Source: Burkholderia sp. MS389 (lineage in GTDB: Bacteria; Pseudomonadota; Gammaproteobacteria; Burkholderiales; Burkholderiaceae). Taken from it: a DNA stretch of 64,000 nt. The stretch covers positions 3,162,001-3,226,000 of the forward strand of contig NZ_CP045994.1 of assembly GCF_016899425.1 (NCBI RefSeq), read 5' to 3'. Under the pieces are notes generated by a model, which was not told where the DNA came from, ran no database searches, and saw only the letters and a program-made list of their open reading frames with translations. This document shows positions 39,629 to 53,854 of the stretch, piece after piece (the stretch's first letter is position 1; every line of letters begins with the position of its first letter). A program made the position numbers and the translations under genes.

Positions 39629-39695
39629 CGCACCGATGCACTGACGGGTGGCGCGCGCGGCCGATCGATCGCGCGCCGCCGTCCGGAAGAGAAAG

Positions 39696-39722
39696 AACCT
39701 CGCTTCGCGCGAGGTTTTTTTT
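39696..39722 (+). terminator. intrinsic terminator after cydX
   Basis: AACCTCGC pairs with GCGAGGTT with a TTCGC loop, followed by eight T. Confidence 0.88.
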
Positions 39723-39777
39723 CGCCCTGGCCGCGCGGGCACACGTCGTGCATCGATGCCAATTTAGCGCCAGATTG

Positions 39778-39813
39778 ATACCACTTGAATACCAATAAAA
39801 GGTTTCATAAGAT
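39778..39813 (+). promoter_or_regulatory. promoter with NagR-like half-sites for the hexosaminidase gene
   Basis: TTGAAT (39785-39790) and TAAGAT (39808-39813) with a 17-bp spacer form a plausible promoter. ATACCA occurs at 39778-39783 and 39789-39794, in direct repeat 11 bp apart and flanking the -35 box. The same ATACCA half-site makes up the perfect operator of the nag regulator (50382-50407), so the gene is a likely member of that regulon. Confidence 0.5.
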
Positions 39814-39822
39814 CGTTGGACA

Positions 39823-40218
39823 CGGCCGCTGACAGGCCGATTCCTTCTGGGTGGGGGAGACATGCGATTCCCGTGTGTGGCGTGCGCCTGCGCGCCGTGT
39901 CGACGTCCGTGTTCCACGGCGCGCGCCGTCGTCGTGCTCATGCTCGTGCGCGGCCAACCGGGCGCCGCCGGCCGCGGCCGCCTCGTCGCCGCGGCGAACG
40001 TCATGGACCGCCGATGAATCCGCGCACGCCGCCGCGCCGATCCGATCGGCACGCATGCCCGCCTCCCGTTCCGTAACGCACGCCCCCGCGTGCCGATTGT
40101 GCGCGGGGCTGCCGCATCGCCCCGCGTGCTGGTATCTCCCGCAGCTCCACTGAAAGACCCGATCGCAGCGACGTCGAGTCACGGCGCCGCCACGCCCTCT
40201 TTTTCTCAGGAGTTCGAA
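39823..40218. other. long untranslated stretch before the hexosaminidase gene
   Basis: If transcription begins near 39820, the mRNA leader would be about 400 bases. The stretch is GC-rich and open in several frames, but I see no ribosome site with a convincing ORF, and no riboswitch or terminator that I recognise. Confidence 0.4.
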
Positions 40219-42705
40219 TTGAAGCGTACCTTGCCATCCCTCATTGCCGGTCTGCTGATCGCGGTGCTGTCGCCCGCTGCGATCTCGGCGCTGCCGGCGT
40301 CGGCCGCCGCCGGCGCGACCGCCGGCAGCGCGCAAGCGGCCGCCGCCCAGGCAGCCAGCCTCGCGACGCAGCTGTCGAACGGCCTCGCGTTGCGCGTCGC
40401 CGTCGACAACAACCACGCGGCCGCGGCCGGCGTGCCGTGCGCCGATCTCGGCGCAGACGGCGCGGCCTGCGCGACGGGCCGCCTGATCCTGCAAAACCGC
40501 GGCCACCAGGCGATCGCCGACGGCGGCTGGAAGCTCTACCTGCACAGCATCCGCCGCCTGCTGCGGATCGATCGCCCCGGCTTCGCGCTGCGGCGGCTCA
40601 CCGGCGACCTGTACGAACTGACGCCGCAGCCGGGCTCGGTGCGGCTCGCGCCCGGCGAGCGCATCGAGCTGCCGTTCGTCGCCGAATACTGGCTGCTGCG
40701 CTACAGCGACGTGATTCCGCGCCCGTACGTCGTCGTCGACGGCGCGCCGCCGGCCGTGCTGCGCTACAACGACACCGACAACGAGCTGCGCTACGTCGAA
40801 TCGCTGCCGGCCGACGCGCAGAACAACTCGACCGGCAACGCGCCGCCGGTGGCCGCACGGCCCGATCCGGCCCGCGCGCTGCCGAGCGTGAAGCGCGAAT
40901 TGCCGCTGCCCGGCACGCTCGAGCTGCGCGGCGTCGAACTCGCGCTGCCGGACCTGCCTGACGCGCAGGTCGCGGCGCTGCGCGAGCGCGCGACGACCCT
41001 CGGGCTCGACGGCGCACGCGTGCCGGTGCGCGGCTTCGTCGCGCCGCGCCGGCTGCCGGCCGACCTCGCGACACCGGGCGGCTACCGGCTCGCGATCGGG
41101 CCGCGCGGCGTGCTGATCGAAGGCTACGACCGCGCGGGCCTCTACTACGGCGTGCAGACGCTCTATTCGCTCGCGCCGGCCGGCGGCGGCGCGATCCCGG
41201 CGATGCTGGTCGAGGATGCGCCGCGCTTCACGCATCGCGGGATGCACGTCGACCTCGCGCGCAACTTCAAGCAGCCGGCGACGCTGCGCCGCCTGATCGA
41301 CCAGATGAGCGCGTACAAGCTCAACCGCCTGCACCTGCATCTGTCCGACGACGAAGGCTGGCGCATCGAGATTCCCGGCCTGCCCGAGCTGACCGAGATC
41401 GGCTCGCGCCGCTGTCACGACCCGGGCGAGACGCGCTGCCTGCTGCCGCAGCTCGGCTCCGGCCCCGACAACCGCTCGGGCGGCGGCTACCTGACGCGCG
41501 ACGACTACGTGGCGCTCGTGCGCTACGCGGCCGCGCGCTTCGTGCAGATCATCCCCGAGATCGACATGCCCGCGCACGCCCGCGCGGCCGTCGTGACGAT
41601 GGAGGCGCGCTACCGGCGGCTGCACGCGGCCGGCCGCGAGCAGGAAGCGAACGCGTATCGGCTGCTCGACCCGCAGGACACGACGAACCTGACGACGGTG
41701 CAGTTCTACGACCGGCGCAGCGACCTGAACCCGTGCGTGCCGGGCGCACTCAACTTCGCGTCTAAGGTGATCCGCGAGATCGCGGCGATGCACGCGGACG
41801 CGCAGGCGCCGCTGCAAACCTGGCACTACGGCGGCGACGAAGCGAAGAACATCTTCCTCGGCGGCGGCTTCCAGCCGCTGAACGGCACCGATCCGAACAA
41901 GGGGCGCATCGACCTGGCCGCGCAGGACAAGCCGTGGGCGCGGTCGCCCGCGTGCACGGCGCTGCTCCAGCGCGGCGAGATCAAGTCGATCGACGAGCTG
42001 CCGACGCGTTTCGCGAAACAGGTGAGCGCGGCCGTCGACGCGAACGGGATCGGCACGATGGCCGCGTGGCAGGACGGCATCAAGCACGCGAACGGGCCGC
42101 AGGATTTCAGCACGCGCCACGTGATGGTGTCGCTGTGGGACACGATCTTCTGGGGCGCGTCGGACAGCGCGCGCGACCTGAGCGGCAAGGGCTACCAGAC
42201 GGTGCTCGCGCTGCCCGACTACCTGTACTTCGACTTCCCGTACACGCTCAATCCGCGCGAGCGCGGCTACTACTGGGGCTCGCACGCGACCGACGAGTAC
42301 AAGGTGTTCTCGCTCGCGCCGGAGAACCTGCCGCAGAACGCCGAAGTGATGGGCGACCGCGACGGCAACGCGTTCGAGGTGACGGGCACGGGCCCGGCGC
42401 CACGCATCGAAGGCATGCAGGGCCAGGCGTGGGGCGAGGTGATGCGCAACGACACCTTCCTCGAATACATGACCTACCCGCGGCTGCTCGCGCTCGCCGA
42501 GCGCGCGTGGCACCGGGCCGACTGGGAGCTGCCGTATGCGGCCGGCGTGCGCTTCAAGCGCGGCGACACGCATCACGTCGACGTCGCCGCGCTGCAGCGC
42601 GACTGGGCCGGCTTCGCGACGCTGCTCACGCAACGCGAATTGCCGAAGCTCGAGCGCGCCGGCGTCGGCTACCGGAAGCCGACCTTCACGCTGACGAATC
42701 CGTGA
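40219..42705 (+). CDS. beta-N-acetylhexosaminidase (GH20, chitobiase type)
   Basis: Secreted enzyme that cuts GlcNAc from chitobiose or other GlcNAc-ended glycans. The start is a TTG preceded by CAGGAG six bases upstream, giving a signal sequence KRTLPSLIAGLLIAVLSPAAISALP; 828 residues in total. Then a chitobiase N-terminal carbohydrate-binding domain (about 45-200), a GH20b domain (about 220-350) and the TIM barrel with the catalytic Asp-Glu in WHYGGDEAKN near residue 540. It is convergent with nagE and shares the operator half-site ATACCA with the nag promoter, so it likely feeds the PTS pathway with GlcNAc. Confidence 0.93.
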   Translation: MKRTLPSLIAGLLIAVLSPAAISALPASAAAGATAGSAQAAAAQAASLATQLSNGLALRVAVDNNHAAAAGVPCADLGADGAACATGRLILQNRGHQAIADGGWKLYLHSIRRLLRIDRPGFALRRLTGDLYELTPQPGSVRLAPGERIELPFVAEYWLLRYSDVIPRPYVVVDGAPPAVLRYNDTDNELRYVESLPADAQNNSTGNAPPVAARPDPARALPSVKRELPLPGTLELRGVELALPDLPDAQVAALRERATTLGLDGARVPVRGFVAPRRLPADLATPGGYRLAIGPRGVLIEGYDRAGLYYGVQTLYSLAPAGGGAIPAMLVEDAPRFTHRGMHVDLARNFKQPATLRRLIDQMSAYKLNRLHLHLSDDEGWRIEIPGLPELTEIGSRRCHDPGETRCLLPQLGSGPDNRSGGGYLTRDDYVALVRYAAARFVQIIPEIDMPAHARAAVVTMEARYRRLHAAGREQEANAYRLLDPQDTTNLTTVQFYDRRSDLNPCVPGALNFASKVIREIAAMHADAQAPLQTWHYGGDEAKNIFLGGGFQPLNGTDPNKGRIDLAAQDKPWARSPACTALLQRGEIKSIDELPTRFAKQVSAAVDANGIGTMAAWQDGIKHANGPQDFSTRHVMVSLWDTIFWGASDSARDLSGKGYQTVLALPDYLYFDFPYTLNPRERGYYWGSHATDEYKVFSLAPENLPQNAEVMGDRDGNAFEVTGTGPAPRIEGMQGQAWGEVMRNDTFLEYMTYPRLLALAERAWHRADWELPYAAGVRFKRGDTHHVDVAALQRDWAGFATLLTQRELPKLERAGVGYRKPTFTLTNP

Positions 42706-42724
42706 ACGGCTGAAGAAGGCATCT

Positions 42725-42762
42725 GGCGATGCGCGAGGCGGGCAAACGCATCGCGCATCGCC
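42725..42762. repeat. 12-bp inverted repeat after the hexosaminidase gene
   Basis: GGCGATGCGCGA pairs with TCGCGCATCGCC across a 14-base loop, immediately after the stop codon. It sits 14 bp before a second hairpin and has no T tail of its own. Confidence 0.6.
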
Positions 42763-42775
42763 CGCCCCAAAAGAA

Positions 42776-42807
42776 AACGGCTTGCGACGCGTACGTCGCA
42801 AGCCGTT
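42776..42807. terminator. bidirectional terminator between hexosaminidase gene and nagE
   Basis: A 14-bp stem (AACGGCTTGCGACG / CGTCGCAAGCCGTT) closed by a CGTA loop, with T-rich flanks on both strands (GTTCTTTTG on the right; CCAAAAGAAAA on the left). It ends both convergent units. Confidence 0.8.
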
Positions 42808-42866
42808 GTTCTTTTGACCACCGGCCCGGATCCGCCGCGCGGATCGCTCACACCGGCTTCACCGCA

Positions 42867-44630
42867 TCACGCCGGTTGTGCAGCCGCCCCGCCGCCCGAC
42901 GGCGGCAGGCGCGCGCCGAGCTGTTCGGCATAGCGCGCCGCCGCGTTGCCGCAGACGATGTGGAACGTGTCGAGCGACACCCATGCGACGTCGAGCGTGC
43001 CGAGACGCTCGCGATCGACCGCCGACGGATCGCGCACGACCACGCGCAGGCGCGTGGTGGCCACCGCATCGAGCGACACGACGTTGGTCGCGCCGCCGAA
43101 CACCGCGAGCCAGCGGGTCGGCTCCGGATCGAGCGGGCCGGCGGCCGCGCCGGTGACGGGCTGCGCGGCGGCGGCCGGCGCCGTTGCTGCCGCGCCGGTC
43201 GCGCCGCTGCCGATCGCGGCACGCATTTCGTCGGCGATGATGTCGGCCTCGGGCCCGATGATCACCTGCACGCTGTTGCCGCCGCGCTTGAGCACGCCGC
43301 GTGCGCCGATCGACTTCAGTTCCGGCTCCGATACCTTCTCCGGATCGACGACGGTCAGGCGCAGGCGCGTCGTGCATGCGTCGACGACCGACAGGTTGGC
43401 CGCCCCGCCCAGCGCGGCGATGTAGCGTTGCGCACGCGGTGCGGCAGCCGTTGCCGCCGCGCCCGGTGCGACGAAGCCGCCCGACGCGTACGATTCCGTG
43501 GCCGCATCGGTCGATGCCGGCTCACGGCCCGGCGTGGCCATGTTGAACTTGCGGATGAAGAAGCGGAACAGCCCGTAGTACGCGACGCCGTACGCGATAC
43601 CGAGCGGAATCGCGATCCAGCCCTTCGTCGACAGCCCGTAGTTCAGCACGTAGTCGATCGCGCCGGCCGAGAACGTGAAGCCGAGCTTCACGCCGAGGAT
43701 CTGGCAGATCGCGAGCGACAGCCCCGTCAGCAACGCATGGATCACGTACAGCACCGGCGCGAGGAACATGAAGCTGAATTCGATCGGCTCGGTCACGCCG
43801 GTCAGGAACGACGTCAGCGCCATCGAGAACAGCAGGCCGCCGACCATCGCGCGGCGCTCCTTCGGCGCTTCGTGCAGCATCGCGAGACACGCCGCCGGCA
43901 GGCCGAACATCATGATCGGGAAGAAGCCGGCCATGAAGGTGCCCGCGGTCGGGTCGCCCGCGAAGAAGCGGTGCAGGTCGCCGTGCACGATCTCGCCGCC
44001 GGCCGGCGGCGTGAAGTTACCGAACACGAACCATGCGAGCGAGTTGATGATGTGGTGCAGGCCGGTGACGAGCAGCAGGCGGTTCAGGAAGCCGAACACG
44101 AACGCACCGATCGCGCCCGCCGTCGTCAGCCACTGGCCGGCCGCGTCGATCGCATGCTGGACCGGCTGCCACACGTACCCGAATACGATCCCGAGTACCA
44201 CGCACACCAGCCCCGTGATGATCGGCACGAACCGCTTGCCGCCGAAGAACGCGAGGTAGTCCGGCAGCTTGATGTCTTTATAGCGATTGTACAGCAGGCC
44301 CGCGACGACACCCGCGATGATCCCGGACAGCACGCCCATGTTCAGCTTGGGATCGATGTCCTTCATGATCGCGGTTTCGATCAGGTAACCGATCGCGCCC
44401 GCGAGCGCCGCCACGCCGTTGTTGTCCTTCGCGAAGCCGACCGCCACGCCGATCGCGAACAACAGCGGCAGGTTGTCGAAGATCGCGCCGCCGGCGTCGG
44501 CGATCATCTTGATGTTGAACACGTCCGGCTGGCCGAGCCGCAGCAGGATGCCGGCGACCGGCAATACCGCGATCGGCAGCATCAGCGCGCGGCCTAGACC
44601 CTGTATTTTCAGAAACGGATTCCCGTTCAT
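42867..44630 (-). CDS. nagE: PTS N-acetylglucosamine transporter, EIIC-EIIB plus degenerate second EIIB
   Basis: Membrane transporter that phosphorylates GlcNAc on entry, giving GlcNAc-6-P. EIIC covers about residues 1-365 with many membrane segments and GLHHIINS and TEPIEFSFMFLAPVLY. EIIB follows with the phosphorylated Cys419 in VVDACTTRLRL. A second EIIB-like domain (about 505-572) repeats the pattern as LDAVATTRLRV, so the phosphorylatable Cys is missing, and it cannot carry phosphate. There is no EIIA part; that is supplied by the upstream fusion gene. The nag genes are in order regulator-nagA-deaminase-fusion-nagE. Confidence 0.93.
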   Translation of the reverse strand: MNGNPFLKIQGLGRALMLPIAVLPVAGILLRLGQPDVFNIKMIADAGGAIFDNLPLLFAIGVAVGFAKDNNGVAALAGAIGYLIETAIMKDIDPKLNMGVLSGIIAGVVAGLLYNRYKDIKLPDYLAFFGGKRFVPIITGLVCVVLGIVFGYVWQPVQHAIDAAGQWLTTAGAIGAFVFGFLNRLLLVTGLHHIINSLAWFVFGNFTPPAGGEIVHGDLHRFFAGDPTAGTFMAGFFPIMMFGLPAACLAMLHEAPKERRAMVGGLLFSMALTSFLTGVTEPIEFSFMFLAPVLYVIHALLTGLSLAICQILGVKLGFTFSAGAIDYVLNYGLSTKGWIAIPLGIAYGVAYYGLFRFFIRKFNMATPGREPASTDAATESYASGGFVAPGAAATAAAPRAQRYIAALGGAANLSVVDACTTRLRLTVVDPEKVSEPELKSIGARGVLKRGGNSVQVIIGPEADIIADEMRAAIGSGATGAAATAPAAAAQPVTGAAAGPLDPEPTRWLAVFGGATNVVSLDAVATTRLRVVVRDPSAVDRERLGTLDVAWVSLDTFHIVCGNAAARYAEQLGARLPPSGGGAAAQPA

Positions 44631-44717
44631 TCAGTCCTCCAATCCTTGTCTCGTCATGAATCGTCGTTGAGGTGATTGCTTTGGTAGTGATACGGGTCGC
44701 GCGCCTGCCGCCGACGT

Positions 44718-47315
<2,598 letters not shown>

Positions 47316-47330
47316 CGGCTTTCTCGACTG

Positions 47331-48356
47331 TCAGTGCGTTTCGGTGACTTTATTCAGGTGGCGCGGCGTGTCGGGATTGCGGCCGCGCGCGACGGCCAGA
47401 TCCGCCGCCATCACGTAGAACGAAAGAATGGCGGCGATCGGGTCGAGCGCCGAATGGGCCGACTGCGCGAGCGACAGCACGGTGCCCTTTGCGTCGGATG
47501 TGCCGGGCGTGCCGGCTGGCGCCGCGAGCAGCACGGCGGCGCCGCGTGCGCGCATGTCCGCGGCAAGCTGCAGCAGGCCGGCCTGCTCGGGCCCCGGCGG
47601 CGCGAACACGAGCAGCGGATAGTCGCGATCGATCAGCTCCATCGGGCCGTGGCGGACTTCGGCGCTCGAGAATGCCTCGGCCTGGATGCCGGAGGTTTCC
47701 TTCAGCTTCAGCGCGGCTTCCTGCGCGATCGCGAGGCCGAGGCCGCGACCGATCACGATCATCCGCTCGACCCCCGCGAGCGCGGCGACGGCCTGCGACC
47801 AGTCGAGCCGGCCGGCTTGCGCGAGCACGTCGGGCAGGCCGCGCAATGCGGTGATCAGCGCGGCGTCGCGCTGCCAGTACGCGACGATCTGCGCGGACAG
47901 CGACAGCATCGCGATATAGCTCTTCGTCGCGGCAACCGACAGTTCGGGGCCGGCCAACAGCGGCAGCTGGTGCTCGCACGCGTCGGCGAGCGGCGACGGC
48001 AGCACGTTGACGGCGGCGACGGTGCGCGCGCCGGCTTCGCGCAGCGCGGCCATCGTGTTGACGAGATCGGGGCTCTTGCCCGACTGCGAGAACGCGAGCG
48101 CGAGCTGGTCCTGCACCTTCAGCGGCGCCTGCTGCAGCGTCGCGACCGACATCGGCAGCGACGCGACCGGCACGCCGAGGCGGCTCATCGTCAGGCTCGC
48201 GAAATAGCTGGCGGCGTGATCCGAGCTGCCGCGCGCGACCGTCAGCGCGACGGCCGGCGGGTGATCGAGCAATTGGCCGGCGAGCGCTTCGACGCGCGCG
48301 GTGTCGGCGAGTTGCGCGGCGACGACCTGGGCGGACTCGCGCGCTTCCTTAAGCAT
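47331..48356 (-). CDS. nagB: SIS-domain glucosamine-6-phosphate deaminase (NagB-II type)
   Basis: A 341-residue protein with two SIS domains related to the C-terminal half of GlmS, without the glutaminase domain. ARGSSDHAASYFAS near residue 40, SQSGKSPDLVNT near 85 and ELSVAATKSYIAMLS match NagB-II enzymes, which turn glucosamine-6-P into fructose-6-P and ammonia and replace classical NagB in many proteobacteria. The ATG at 48356 overlaps the nagA stop by eight bases; a TTG at 48365 is an alternative. The place between nagA and the PTS gene supports the role. Confidence 0.9.
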   Translation of the reverse strand: MLKEARESAQVVAAQLADTARVEALAGQLLDHPPAVALTVARGSSDHAASYFASLTMSRLGVPVASLPMSVATLQQAPLKVQDQLALAFSQSGKSPDLVNTMAALREAGARTVAAVNVLPSPLADACEHQLPLLAGPELSVAATKSYIAMLSLSAQIVAYWQRDAALITALRGLPDVLAQAGRLDWSQAVAALAGVERMIVIGRGLGLAIAQEAALKLKETSGIQAEAFSSAEVRHGPMELIDRDYPLLVFAPPGPEQAGLLQLAADMRARGAAVLLAAPAGTPGTSDAKGTVLSLAQSAHSALDPIAAILSFYVMAADLAVARGRNPDTPRHLNKVTETH

Positions 48357-49452
48357 ATTCGACAATCGATTCTCCTTCGACGTAGGTCGCGGTGAGGTTC
48401 AGGTCGCGATCGAACACCGCGAGGTCGGCCCATGCGCCGCGCTCGAGGCGGCCGCGATCGGCGATGCCGAGGTAGTCGGCCGCGTAGCGCGACATGCGGT
48501 TCGACACGTCGGCGATCGGCAGGCCGAGCGACACGAGGTTGCGCAGCGCCTGGTCCATCGTCAGCGTGCTGCCGGCGAGCGTGCCGTCGGCGAGCCGCAC
48601 GCCGCCGAGGCACTTCGTCACGTGCTGGCTGCCGAGCCGGTATTCGCCGTCGGGCATGCCGGTCGCGGACGTGCTGTCGGTCACGACGTACAGGCGCGGG
48701 ATCGCGCGCAGCGCCGCACGGATCGCACCGGGGTGGACGTGCAGCAGATCGGGGATGATTTCCGCGTACTCGGCGTGCGCGAGCGCCGCGCCGACGAGGC
48801 CCGGGTTGCGGTGATGCAGCGGCGACATCGCGTTGAACAGGTGCGTGAAACCGCACGCGCCGTGCTTGAGCGCGGCGACCGCGTCGTCGTAGGTCGCGAG
48901 CGAGTGGCCGAGCTGCACGCGTACGCCGCGCGCGGCCATCTCGCCGATGATCTCGATGTGGCCGGCGATTTCCGGCGCGAGCGTGACGACGCGGATCGGC
49001 GCGATCGACAGGTACTTCAGCACCTCGTCGAGCACGGCCGACACGGCCGCGTCCGGCTGCGCGCCGAGCTTGCCGGGGTTGATGTACGGGCCTTCGAGAT
49101 GCACGCCGAGCACGCGCGCGCCGCCGGGCGTGCGGGTGCGGGCGACGATGCCGAGGTTCGCGACGACCTCCATCAGTTCGTCGCGCGGCGCGGTCATCGT
49201 CGTCGCGAGCAGGCTCGTCGTGCCGAATTGCGCGTGCGTGCGAGCGATCGTTTCGATCGCATCGCCGCCTTCCATCACGTCGGCGCCGCCGCCGCCATGC
49301 ACGTGCAGGTCGATGAAGCCGGGCAGGATGTAAGGCGCGTCGTTCGTCGCGGGATCGACGGGCGTGCCGTCGAGCGTGGTGATGCGGCCGTTCTCGCTAT
49401 CGAGCGAACCGAGAATCCAGCCGTCGGAGGTGAGGATGTTGCCAGTCAGCAT
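48349..49452 (-). CDS. nagA: N-acetylglucosamine-6-phosphate deacetylase
   Basis: Removes acetate from GlcNAc-6-P. The 367-residue amidohydrolase has the metal-binding DLHVHGGGG near residue 55, GVHLEGPYINPGKLGAQ with the metal Glu near 130, GHS near 190, HLFNAMSPLHHRNPG near 215 and VTDSTSATGMPDG near 270. The ATG at 49452 gives the family N-terminus; an upstream GTG/ATG would add 11 residues. It follows the regulator gene by about 130 bp, and its 3' end overlaps the deaminase gene by eight bases. Confidence 0.95.
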   Translation of the reverse strand: MLTGNILTSDGWILGSLDSENGRITTLDGTPVDPATNDAPYILPGFIDLHVHGGGGADVMEGGDAIETIARTHAQFGTTSLLATTMTAPRDELMEVVANLGIVARTRTPGGARVLGVHLEGPYINPGKLGAQPDAAVSAVLDEVLKYLSIAPIRVVTLAPEIAGHIEIIGEMAARGVRVQLGHSLATYDDAVAALKHGACGFTHLFNAMSPLHHRNPGLVGAALAHAEYAEIIPDLLHVHPGAIRAALRAIPRLYVVTDSTSATGMPDGEYRLGSQHVTKCLGGVRLADGTLAGSTLTMDQALRNLVSLGLPIADVSNRMSRYAADYLGIADRGRLERGAWADLAVFDRDLNLTATYVEGESIVEYA

Positions 49453-49583
49453 GACGTTCTCTTGATGATCGGGTGACGCGGGCATCCGCGTCGTGATTGG
49501 CCAATCCGTTGCGATTCATTGCGCGCGATTGCGTTCCATCGCGATTGCGCGGAGGGTGCGAGGTGTGTGGGCAGTCTCGCGCG

Positions 49584-50318
49584 TCAGCGTTTCAGTTCGG
49601 CGACGAAGTCGTAGTAGTCGTCGCGGCAATACGTTTCGGTCACTTCGATCGCGCGCTGGTCGGCGCCGTAGCCGATCCGCGTGATCACCAGCAGCGCCGA
49701 GCCCGGCTTCACCGCCATCCATTTCGCGATCGCGTGCGTCGCGTTCGCGGCGCGAAAGTGCTGCAACGCGCGCACGACGGTCATGCCGCGCGCCTCGAGG
49801 TATTCGTACAGCGACGCGCCGAGCGCCTGCGGATCGGGCACCACCGCGGCCGGCAGCGTCGAATGCTCGACCGCCATCACGATGCCGTCCGCGCGGCGCA
49901 GCCGCTCCAGCCGCGCGACCGTCGCGCCGGGCGCGAGGCCGAGATGCGTGAGCTCGTCGCGGCTCGCGGTGCGCAGCGTGCGCGCCAGCCACACCGAATC
50001 GGGCACGAAGCCGCGCTGCTGCATCTTCGCGGTGAAGCCGACGAGACGCGACAGCGGATCGGCGACGCGCGGCGTGATGAAGCTGCCCGCGCCGCGCGCC
50101 CGCTTGATCAGGCCCTGCTCGACCAGCAGCGCGAGCGCACGTCGCGCGGTGATCCGCGACACGCCGACCGACACCGAGAGCAGCCGTTCCGACGGCAGCG
50201 CCTCGCCGGCCCGCCACGCGCCGGCGTGAATCGCGCTCGCCAGGTTGCGGGCGAGCTGCAGATAGAGCGGCGTGTCGTCGAGGGGATCGGGCGCCAGTTC
50301 GGACCAGCCGGTTTCCAT
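49584..50318 (-). CDS. GntR/HutC-family regulator of GlcNAc use (NagR-like)
   Basis: A 244-residue transcription factor with an N-terminal winged HTH (PLYLQLARNLASAIHAGAWRAGEALPSERLLSVSVGVSRITARRAL, split over residues 17-60) and a C-terminal UTRA ligand domain (about 90-240), the layout of NagR/YvoA and DasR, which bind amino-sugar phosphates. It is the first gene of the nag unit and lies just after a perfect operator that overlaps its own promoter, so it probably controls itself and the operon. NagR is the likely name, but function is inferred from context. Confidence 0.85.
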   Translation of the reverse strand: METGWSELAPDPLDDTPLYLQLARNLASAIHAGAWRAGEALPSERLLSVSVGVSRITARRALALLVEQGLIKRARGAGSFITPRVADPLSRLVGFTAKMQQRGFVPDSVWLARTLRTASRDELTHLGLAPGATVARLERLRRADGIVMAVEHSTLPAAVVPDPQALGASLYEYLEARGMTVVRALQHFRAANATHAIAKWMAVKPGSALLVITRIGYGADQRAIEVTETYCRDDYYDFVAELKR

Positions 50319-50366
50319 GTGCCTCCGGGTGTCGGACGACGATCTCGGACCGTCGAAAGTGAACGC

Positions 50367-50407
50367 ATTATATAACCACCATAATACCAGTCAACGAACT
50401 GGTATTA
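50367..50407 (-). promoter_or_regulatory. nag operon promoter with overlapping palindromic operator
   Basis: On the minus strand TTGACT (bases 50394-50389) and TATAAT (50372-50367) are separated by 16 bp. The perfect operator TAATACCAGT-N6-ACTGGTATTA (50382-50407) covers the -35 box. Repressor binding would block RNA polymerase directly. The predicted start near 50360 leaves about 42 bp before the regulator's ATG. Confidence 0.8.
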
Positions 50408-50504
50408 GCGCTGCGGAAATCGCCGAAAGCCTTGCGCGGCAAGCGTTTTAGTGCCAGCAAAGCCTTTGTTTACAACGCAGTGCGGCATAGGGATTTACCC
50501 GAAG

Positions 50505-50599
50505 TGGTATGCAAAGGGACGGTTCAGGCGCCCGGTTCGGCGGGATTTCGGGTGCGAATATGAGACCGGAATAGAACCAATTTGGCCAACTGGTATGCA
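50505..50599. promoter_or_regulatory. two additional operator half-sites in the nagR-dnaE2 gap
   Basis: TGGTATGCA occurs at 50505-50513 and at 50591-50599, in direct orientation 86 bp apart. The core TGGTAT is the same as one arm of the full operator 100-200 bp away. They may be auxiliary sites. The rest of the 311-bp gap contains no gene that I can support. Confidence 0.35.
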
Positions 50600-50629
50600 C
50601 CTGCCGAGCAGGCCGGCGCGATGCAGGCG

Positions 50630-53848
<3,219 letters not shown>

Positions 53849-53854
53849 CTCCGC

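Noticed and set aside
39816..40153. Overlapping plus-strand ORFs in the hexosaminidase leader
   Set aside because: Arg/Pro-rich sequences without ribosome sites or domains; typical chance frames in GC-rich DNA.
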